The notes below the pieces were generated by a model. It ran no database searches and was not told the origin of the DNA. It saw nothing but the letters and a program-made list of their open reading frames with translations. A stretch of 8,068 bases of DNA, from assembly GCA_027064785.1 (NCBI GenBank), contig JAMOPE010000360.1, forward strand, positions 1 through 8,068. The letters are read 5' to 3'. Numbering within the stretch: position 1 is the first letter of the stretch; each line of letters starts with the position of its first letter. The position numbers and the translations under genes are program-made. Positions 1 to 5,437 of this stretch are shown here, in pieces. This DNA is from Geobacteraceae bacterium. GTDB taxonomy: Bacteria; Desulfobacterota; Desulfuromonadia; Desulfuromonadales; Geopsychrobacteraceae.

Positions 1-1
1 A

Positions 2-148
2 TCAAACCTGGGAACAACCAGTGAAACCCTTTCACGGACCTTCCGCAAACTCTCTGATGATGAGATGATTCATGTCCAAGGTAAGAAAATTGAGATTCTC
101 GCTCCTGACCGTTTGGCCGATTTAGCAGAGAGTTTCAAAGATGGCTAA
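2..148 (+). CDS. Crp/Fnr-family transcriptional regulator, C-terminal end (5' truncated by window)
   Basis: The last 48 residues of a regulator whose beginning lies before the window; the frame is open from base 2 to the TAA at 146-148. They read as a winged helix-turn-helix of the Crp/Fnr type: a recognition helix LGTTSETLSRTFRKL followed by a short wing with GKKIEIL and an acidic tail. The E-x-x-S-R pattern in the recognition helix (ETLSR) is the arrangement that FNR-type proteins use to read TTGA half-sites, so an FNR/DNR-like DNA specificity is inferred. The sensor domain is not visible, so the signal (oxygen, NO, cAMP or other) cannot be read here. The stop lies 8 bases inside the next gene, a YgbA-family gene, which suggests translational coupling and a shared operon. 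Family call is firm; the effector is unknown. Confidence 0.85.
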   Translation, partial: SNLGTTSETLSRTFRKLSDDEMIHVQGKKIEILAPDRLADLAESFKDG

Positions 149-515
149 AATATCGTGCGTAAATTGCTCCGATTTGACGCGCAAAGAGATCAAAGACCTT
201 AAGATTCTCGCATGGTTTACCTCAGTTTACTGCTCTGACCATCATGAACCGCCTCGTGAGTCGTTGTCTGGGCTCCCTCCGCAGCTGCTTTCTCTTGAGC
301 GTTATCAGTGTTGTTCTGAGTGTCGAGAATTTCTCTCCTATGCGATTGAGCGTCGCCTCAACTGTCCTCTCGAAGAGAGGCCGGTCTGCAAACACTGCAA
401 AATTCATTGCTACCGCTCGGATTATCGGCAAAAGGTTCGGGAGGTGATGCGGTATTCTGGAAAAGCTCTGATCAAGCGCGGTCGCCTCGATCTTCTCTGG
501 CACTATTTATTTTAG
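141..515 (+). CDS. ygbA: YgbA-like 'nitrous oxide-stimulated promoter' family protein
   Basis: A 124-residue cytoplasmic protein without signal peptide or membrane segment. It matches my recollection of the YgbA family (Pfam 'Nitrous oxide-stimulated promoter'): an N-terminal Tyr-Cys-x-x-His-His stretch (Y30, C31, H34, H35), a central CxxC-containing segment (C58, C61), then C75, C83, C86, a HCYR motif (H89-R92) and the REVMRYSG helix (100-107). The regularly spaced cysteines suggest a metal or Fe-S site, which is inference. An extra CxxC (C6, C9) sits at the N-terminus. In enterobacteria ygbA belongs to the nitric-oxide-responsive NsrR regulon, and its biochemical role is not established to my knowledge. 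The ATG at 141 overlaps the end of the upstream Crp/Fnr-type regulator by 8 bases, and only a weak purine-rich stretch precedes it, so coupled translation is likely. The family call is good; the function is not known. Confidence 0.82.
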   Translation: MAKISCVNCSDLTRKEIKDLKILAWFTSVYCSDHHEPPRESLSGLPPQLLSLERYQCCSECREFLSYAIERRLNCPLEERPVCKHCKIHCYRSDYRQKVREVMRYSGKALIKRGRLDLLWHYLF

Positions 516-545
516 TTCAACTGAAACTATCCTTACTCTTCCCGC

Positions 546-571
546 GTAAATTAGCAGAATTACTATTTTTT
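546..571 (+). terminator. weak possible intrinsic terminator after the ygbA-like gene
   Basis: GTAAATT (546-552) can pair with AATTAC (558-563) with one bulged A around a five-base loop, and six Ts follow at 566-571. The stem is short and A+T-rich, so it would be a poor terminator. It lies 30 bases after the ygbA-like stop codon, where one is expected. Confidence 0.25.
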
Positions 572-599
572 CTTGAGGGGACACACGTTTTCTGTTACT

Positions 600-611
600 T
601 TCATTAATGAA
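600..611. promoter_or_regulatory. 12-bp perfect palindrome TTCATTAATGAA, possible operator
   Basis: TTCATTAATGAA is its own reverse complement and lies 90 bases before the response regulator start, upstream of the 12-bp tandem repeat. Flanking GTTA (593-596) and TAAC (612-615) are also complementary, but offset by three bases. A dimeric regulator site is possible, yet A+T-rich palindromes of this size arise by chance, and no matching copy was noticed elsewhere in the window. Confidence 0.3.
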
Positions 612-635
612 TAACTTCCATTGTGGCATTTTTTG

Positions 636-677
636 TTTAAATGTCGGTTTAAATGTCGGTTTAAATGTCGGTTTAAT
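636..677. repeat. 12-bp perfect tandem repeat, 3.5 copies, in the response regulator leader
   Basis: The unit TTTAAATGTCGG occurs at 636-647, 648-659 and 660-671 without a mismatch, followed by a half copy TTTAAT to 677. The array ends 10 bases before the AAAGGAG ribosome binding site (688-694) of the response regulator gene. It could be a set of direct-repeat binding sites, a spacing element changed by replication slippage, or a neutral minisatellite. OmpR-class regulators bind tandem half-sites, usually with a period near 10-11 bp, so 12 bp is close but not the standard spacing. Confidence 0.95.
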
Positions 678-701
678 TTGTAAGGCTAAAGGAGTCTCTC
701 A

Positions 702-1370
702 ATGCACATTCTTGTCGTTGAAGATGAAAAAAAGGTTTCAACGTTTATTCAGCGAGGACTTGAAGAAGAAGGTTTTTCTGTCGATGCCGCTTTTGATGGT
801 GAAGAAGGTGTCCGGAAGGCAGAGGCTAACACTTACGATCTGATTCTCATGGATGTCATGTTACCTAAGATGGATGGACTGAGCGCAATTAAATACCTGC
901 GTGAGAAGAACATTATGACCCCGGTTCTTTGTCTGACCGCACGTGACTCAGTTGATGACAAAGTCTCTGGACTTGATATCGGTGCGGATGATTATCTTGC
1001 CAAGCCATTTGCTTTTGTTGAGCTGGTTGCACGCAGCCGGGCTTTGATCCGTCGTGGCTCTAACGACCGGGGAGCCGATATCCATTTTGCTGATCTCCGG
1101 CTTGATCCGGTTGCACACAAGGTTTGGAGGGCGGGTGATGAGATTGTTCTGACATCGAAAGAGTACGCATTGATGGAATATTTCATGCGCAACCCCAACC
1201 GGGTTCTCACCCGACAGATGATTGCAGAGAATGTCTGGGATTACACCTTTGATTCATTTACAAACATCATCGATGTTTATGTCAATTATTTGCGGAATAA
1301 AATTGACCAGAAATATGATAAGAAGCTGATTCACACCGTGCGTGGTGCCGGATATGCTCTAAAAGAATAG
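702..1370 (+). CDS. OmpR/PhoB-family response regulator without a neighbouring kinase
   Basis: A 222-residue two-component response regulator, normal length for the OmpR/PhoB class. Residues 1-115 form the receiver domain: acidic pocket E7-D8, phosphoacceptor D51 in LMDVMLPKMDG, switch residues T79 and Y98, and K101 in AKPF. Residues 128-222 form the winged-helix DNA-binding domain, with LTSKEYALMEYFM, the NVWDYTFDSFTNIIDVYVN region and the terminal HTVRGAGYALKE wing. The sequence resembles CusR/CopR-type metal regulators, but that subgroup cannot be assigned from sequence alone. The ATG at 702 follows AAAGGAG (688-694) with a 7-base spacer. No histidine kinase gene is adjacent: upstream is a ygbA-like gene and downstream is the convergent tpiA. 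The partner kinase is therefore elsewhere or lost. The tandem repeat before the gene is a candidate autoregulatory site. Confidence 0.95.
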   Translation: MHILVVEDEKKVSTFIQRGLEEEGFSVDAAFDGEEGVRKAEANTYDLILMDVMLPKMDGLSAIKYLREKNIMTPVLCLTARDSVDDKVSGLDIGADDYLAKPFAFVELVARSRALIRRGSNDRGADIHFADLRLDPVAHKVWRAGDEIVLTSKEYALMEYFMRNPNRVLTRQMIAENVWDYTFDSFTNIIDVYVNYLRNKIDQKYDKKLIHTVRGAGYALKE

Positions 1371-1380
1371 GTTTTAGCTG

Positions 1381-1418
1381 CTTCCCACTCACTCAGATTA
1401 CGGTGAGTGGGAAGTTTT
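1381..1418 (+). terminator. intrinsic terminator of the response regulator gene
   Basis: A perfect 12-bp stem, CTTCCCACTCAC (1381-1392) with GTGAGTGGGAAG (1403-1414), closes a 10-base loop. It is followed by TTTT (1415-1418), 10 bases after the response regulator stop. The T-run lies only on the plus-strand side. Read from tpiA on the other strand the same hairpin is followed by CAGCTAAAAC, so it would be a poorer terminator in that direction. The hairpin sits between two copies of GTTTTAGCT (1371-1379 and 1414-1422). Confidence 0.75.
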
Positions 1419-1423
1419 AGCTC

Positions 1424-2176
1424 TTAGTTAAAACGGACAATGCGGATAAAATCTTCTGCATTCAAACTTGCCCCGCCAACTAATGCACCGTCAATATCTT
1501 TCTCAGCCATTAACTCATCAACATTGCCCGGCTTGACACTTCCGCCGTAAAGAATTCGTGTTGTTTCGGCGATGTCCGGGGTAAATAATTCTGCGAGTAG
1601 TTTCCGGATAAAAGCGTGGGCTTCCTGAGCCTGCTCATTTGAGGCTGTTTTTCCTGTTCCGATTGCCCAGACCGGTTCATAAGCGACAACGAGTGTTGCT
1701 ATTCGCTCGGCAGTCAGATTTTTCAGTGCTCCTTTGATCTGCTGAGTCAGCACATCAAACATCTGATTGTTTTCCCGTTGCTCAAGGGTTTCGCCGATGC
1801 AGAGTATTGGTTTTAAACCTCCTGCAAGCGATTTCACAATTTTTTGCTGGATGAACGCATCGGTTTCAGCCAGCAGTTGGCGCCTTTCTGAATGACCGAT
1901 GATGACATATTGGCAACCGGCATCTCGGAGAAACAGGGGCGAAATTTCACCGGTGAATGCACCGCTCTCTTCAGGGTAGCAATTCTGACCCGCGAGCTGG
2001 ATTGGAGAATTTTTAACGATATCTGCAACGCTTGAAAGTGCAGTAAAAATCGGTGCGATGACGACTTCTCTGTCACTAACCCCTGTCAGTCCTGTGACAA
2101 GTTGAGTGGCCAATTTGTTTGCTTCGGAGATTGTTTTGTTGAGCTTCCAGTTGCCGGCAATAAGTGGTGTCCGCAT
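1424..2176 (-). CDS. tpiA: triosephosphate isomerase
   Basis: Cytoplasmic enzyme that interconverts dihydroxyacetone phosphate and glyceraldehyde 3-phosphate in glycolysis and gluconeogenesis. The product is 250 residues from the chosen start, the usual length for a TIM-barrel TPI. The catalytic set is complete: K11 in GNWKLN, H95 in IIGHSERR, E167 in AYEPVWAIGTGKTA (the flexible phosphate-gripping loop), and the phosphate-binding YGGSV and GALVGGASL segments near the C-terminus. An ATG four codons upstream, at 2188, is in frame and overlaps the pgk stop as TAATG. I prefer the ATG at 2176 because GGAG (2183-2186) stands 6 bases before it and the protein then begins MRTPLIAGNWK as in relatives. 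It is the last gene of gap-pgk-tpiA and ends convergent to the response regulator. Confidence 0.97.
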   Translation of the reverse strand: MRTPLIAGNWKLNKTISEANKLATQLVTGLTGVSDREVVIAPIFTALSSVADIVKNSPIQLAGQNCYPEESGAFTGEISPLFLRDAGCQYVIIGHSERRQLLAETDAFIQQKIVKSLAGGLKPILCIGETLEQRENNQMFDVLTQQIKGALKNLTAERIATLVVAYEPVWAIGTGKTASNEQAQEAHAFIRKLLAELFTPDIAETTRILYGGSVKPGNVDELMAEKDIDGALVGGASLNAEDFIRIVRFN

Positions 2177-2182
2177 GGTTTT

Positions 2183-2186
2183 CTCC
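2183..2186 (-). promoter_or_regulatory. tpiA ribosome binding site that decides the start
   Basis: GGAG on the minus strand, 6 bases before the ATG at 2176. It overlaps the alternative upstream ATG (2188), for which no Shine-Dalgarno-like sequence is visible inside the pgk end. Confidence 0.6.
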
Positions 2187-2187
2187 A

Positions 2188-3378
2188 TTATTTGTCTGTC
2201 AGGGCAACGACACCCGGAAGCTGTTTGCCCTCGAGAAACTCAAGTGACGCACCGCCACCTGTCGAAATATGGGTCATCTTGTCCTGCAACCTTGATTTGT
2301 TAACAGCTGCCACGGAATCACCACCCCCGATGATTGAGAGACAGTTCGAATGTGCCAGTGCTTCTGCAATCGCCAGTGTCCCTTTGGCAAAATTATCAAA
2401 TTCAAAGACCCCCATCGGGCCGTTCCACACAACTGTTTTGGCGGTCTTGATCTGTTCCACGTAGGCTTTGATTGTTTCAGGTCCAATATCGAGACCCATT
2501 CCGGAAACGGGGAAATCTTCATTTTTAGCAACAATAAAAGAGCTGTTGGCGGAAAACTCTTTTGCGACCAAGTGATCTTTTGGCAACAGAAATTTGACCC
2601 CGGCTTTTTTTGCTTTATCGAGTAAGTCTCCTGCCATTGCAACTCTTTCTTCTTCGACGAGTGACTGTCCGGTTGCAAACCCCTGTGCTTTAAGAAAGGT
2701 GTACGCCATTCCTCCGCCAATCAGGATGACATTGACTTTGTTGAGAAGATTCTCGATGACGGTGATTTTGTCACTGACCTTTGCACCACCGAGAATTGCC
2801 ACAAAGGGCCGCTCGGGGTTGGCAAGGGCACTACCGAGATAGCGGAGCTCTTTTTCCATCAGGTATCCGGCAACCGCGGGCTGCACCAGTTTGGCAACCC
2901 CTTCAGTTGATGCATGAGCACGGTGAGCTGTCCCGAAGGCATCATTGACATAAATATCGGCAAGCTTCGCCAGTTGCGCGGCAAAGTCGGCATCGTTATC
3001 AGTTTCGCCACTGTGGAAACGGACGTTTTCGAGTAACATGACTTGCCCGGCTTTGAGTTGAGCTGCAAGCTGTTCAACGTCTGAACCAATGCAGTCGGGG
3101 GCCATGACAACAGGTTGATTGAGCAGTTCACTTAAATGCTTTGCCACTGGAGCTAAGCTGAATGCCGCTGCCGGTTTTCCTTTGGGCCGGCCCAGATGAG
3201 AGGCGAGAATCACTTTTGCCCCACTTTTTATCAGCGACTTAATTGTCGGTAGTGCTGCCCGGATGCGGGTATCGTCACTGATCCTGCCCTCTTCATTGAT
3301 CGGGACATTGAAGTCACAGCGACAGAAGACTTTTTTCCCGGTGACATCAATATCTTCCAGCGATTTTTTGTTAAACAT
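2188..3378 (-). CDS. pgk: phosphoglycerate kinase
   Basis: Transfers the acyl phosphate of 1,3-bisphosphoglycerate to ADP, giving ATP and 3-phosphoglycerate; cytoplasmic. The 396-residue length is typical of bacterial PGK. Visible in order are the substrate loop CRCDFNVP (R20, D22, N24), [32 protein letters not shown], the hinge region with [34 protein letters not shown], the nucleotide-binding [10 protein letters not shown] (D354), and [13 protein letters not shown] near the end. The reading frame stays open 34 codons further upstream, into the end of gap, but the ATG at 3378 gives the normal PGK N-terminus and is preceded by GGGGGAG (3382-3388). The gap stop is 29 bases upstream, and the pgk TAA shares its last base with an ATG of tpiA. 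A cysteine on each side of R20 is less usual than valine or alanine there. Confidence 0.97.
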   Translation of the reverse strand: MFNKKSLEDIDVTGKKVFCRCDFNVPINEEGRISDDTRIRAALPTIKSLIKSGAKVILASHLGRPKGKPAAAFSLAPVAKHLSELLNQPVVMAPDCIGSDVEQLAAQLKAGQVMLLENVRFHSGETDNDADFAAQLAKLADIYVNDAFGTAHRAHASTEGVAKLVQPAVAGYLMEKELRYLGSALANPERPFVAILGGAKVSDKITVIENLLNKVNVILIGGGMAYTFLKAQGFATGQSLVEEERVAMAGDLLDKAKKAGVKFLLPKDHLVAKEFSANSSFIVAKNEDFPVSGMGLDIGPETIKAYVEQIKTAKTVVWNGPMGVFEFDNFAKGTLAIAEALAHSNCLSIIGGGDSVAAVNKSRLQDKMTHISTGGGASLEFLEGKQLPGVVALTDK

Positions 3379-3381
3379 GGT

Positions 3382-3388
3382 CTCCCCC
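3382..3388 (-). promoter_or_regulatory. pgk ribosome binding site
   Basis: GGGGGAG on the minus strand ends 3 bases before the ATG at 3378. The spacing is short if the GGAG core pairs, or 5 bases if the run of Gs does. It supports the 396-residue start over the longer open frame that overlaps gap. Confidence 0.5.
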
Positions 3389-3407
3389 GTGTAATAGCAA
3401 TATTTGT

Positions 3408-4442
<1,035 letters not shown>

Positions 4443-4462
4443 TTAGGGTTTTATTTTTCTGA

Positions 4463-4491
4463 AATATATTCGCATGTCTGGCGATTCTGAA
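4463..4491 (-). promoter_or_regulatory. candidate sigma70-type promoter of gap-pgk-tpiA
   Basis: On the minus strand TTCAGA (4491-4486, 4 of 6 to the -35 consensus) and TATATT (4468-4463, 5 of 6 to the -10 consensus) are separated by 17 bases. This predicts a transcript start near 4456 and a leader of about 45 bases before the gap ATG. No other promoter element in this intergenic region scored as well by eye on this strand. Confidence 0.45.
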
Positions 4492-4569
4492 AATTGCCTC
4501 TTACAAGAGTACATATAAACCAGTCGCTTTGCAAATCAGATTCACCGAAAAAATCGATTGGTTTTCTCC

Positions 4570-4598
4570 TTGCAGCAGTGCTCAATATTAGGTATAAG
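4570..4598 (+). promoter_or_regulatory. candidate sigma70-type promoter of the yycJ-like/purL genes
   Basis: TTGCAG (4570-4575) and TATAAG (4593-4598) are separated by 17 bases. The -10 matches at 5 of 6 positions, the -35 only at 3 of 6. The predicted start near 4605 would give a leader of about 27 bases before the GTG start at 4632. Confidence 0.45.
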
Positions 4599-4618
4599 GG
4601 CATCGCTTACAGGGGATG

Positions 4619-4625
4619 AAAGGGA
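4619..4625 (+). promoter_or_regulatory. ribosome binding site for the GTG start of the yycJ-like gene
   Basis: AAAGGGA, with the GGG ending 7 bases before GTG at 4632. The only nearby upstream ATG (4616-4618) is out of frame, so this site and the conserved N-terminus together settle the GTG start. Confidence 0.55.
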
Positions 4626-4631
4626 ACATCT

Positions 4632-5402
4632 GTGCGGGTATGTTTACTGGCCAGCGGGAGTCGTGGCAACAGTGCGTTGATTGAGGTCGATGGCTGCCGG
4701 ATTTTGATTGATGCTGGGTTGTCTGGTAAGGAGACCGAACGGCGTCTTTCAACTCTTGAATTGGCCGGTGAAGATCTCGATGCAATTCTCGTGACTCACG
4801 AACACCACGATCATGTCGGTGGCATTGGTCCTCTTGCCCGGCGTTACAATTTACCTGTCCATATTGATCGGCAAACTCATGCCGCTTTACCAAAACTTGG
4901 GAAAATTGAGCAACTTCATCATTTTACTGCCGGAGATGTCTTTTCCTGTCGCGATATCTCTATTGCCTCATTTTCAACAACGCATGATGCTGTCAATCCG
5001 GTTGGCTTTACCATCGATTCCAGTGAAGGTAAAATCGGTTTTGCGACCGATCTGGGGATTCCAACCCGCTTGGTTGCTGAGCAGCTCAAAGGGTGCCGCG
5101 TACTGATTCTTGAAGCCAATCACGATGTTGATATGCTCCAGAACGGGTCTTATCCGTGGCATTTGAAACAGAGAATCCGCAGTCGGCATGGCCATTTGTC
5201 AAACAACGAGTCATGCCAGTTACTTGAAGATGTCAGCTGGGCGGGGCTTGAGGCGGTGTTTTTGGCCCATTTAAGTGAAGAAAATAACTGTCCGACAGTC
5301 GCAGAACAGCTGTTTCGGCAGACATTAATGACTCGCGGCTATACTCCTGAAATTATTGTCGGTCGTCAGAGTCGAGTCAGTTCCTGTTATAATCCTTTGT
5401 AA
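4632..5402 (+). CDS. yycJ: YycJ/WalJ-like metallo-beta-lactamase-fold hydrolase
   Basis: A 256-residue soluble protein of the metallo-beta-lactamase fold, closest in pattern to the YycJ (VicX/WalJ) group. It begins with RVCLLASGSRGNS, where SGSxGNS is characteristic of that group. It then shows D27 in LIDAG, the zinc motif THEHHDHVGG (H56, H58, D60, H61), H118, D140 in FATDLG, the LEANHD segment (160-165), GHLSN (187-191) and a terminal metal-type histidine H213 in LAHLSEENN. All metal ligands expected for a two-metal hydrolase are therefore present. YycJ proteins have been proposed as DNA exonucleases in Gram-positive bacteria; the substrate here is not shown by the sequence. The gene starts with GTG at 4632, has its own candidate promoter, and ends 35 bases before purL, with which it may be co-transcribed. 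It is not beside a WalKR two-component pair. Confidence 0.88.
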   Translation: MRVCLLASGSRGNSALIEVDGCRILIDAGLSGKETERRLSTLELAGEDLDAILVTHEHHDHVGGIGPLARRYNLPVHIDRQTHAALPKLGKIEQLHHFTAGDVFSCRDISIASFSTTHDAVNPVGFTIDSSEGKIGFATDLGIPTRLVAEQLKGCRVLILEANHDVDMLQNGSYPWHLKQRIRSRHGHLSNNESCQLLEDVSWAGLEAVFLAHLSEENNCPTVAEQLFRQTLMTRGYTPEIIVGRQSRVSSCYNPL

Positions 5403-5437
5403 AGATAAATTTAACTACTCTATGTGTTGGAGCAGAA

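Noticed and set aside
174..193. TTGAC ... ATCAA resembling an FNR box inside the ygbA-like gene
   Set aside because: The half-sites are 10 bases apart instead of 4 and lie within coding sequence.
624..640. TGGCA followed by a T-rich stretch resembling a sigma54 -24 element
   Set aside because: No GC dinucleotide of a -12 element stands at the required 10-base distance.
636..677. Possible CRISPR-like array
   Set aside because: The 12-bp units are directly adjacent with no spacers, far too short for CRISPR repeats, and no cas gene is present.
607..843. Plus-strand open frame whose product would contain a four-residue repeat NVGL encoded by the 12-bp array
   Set aside because: It runs out of frame into the response regulator, has no ribosome binding site, and the peptide repeat is only the 12-bp DNA repeat read in one frame.
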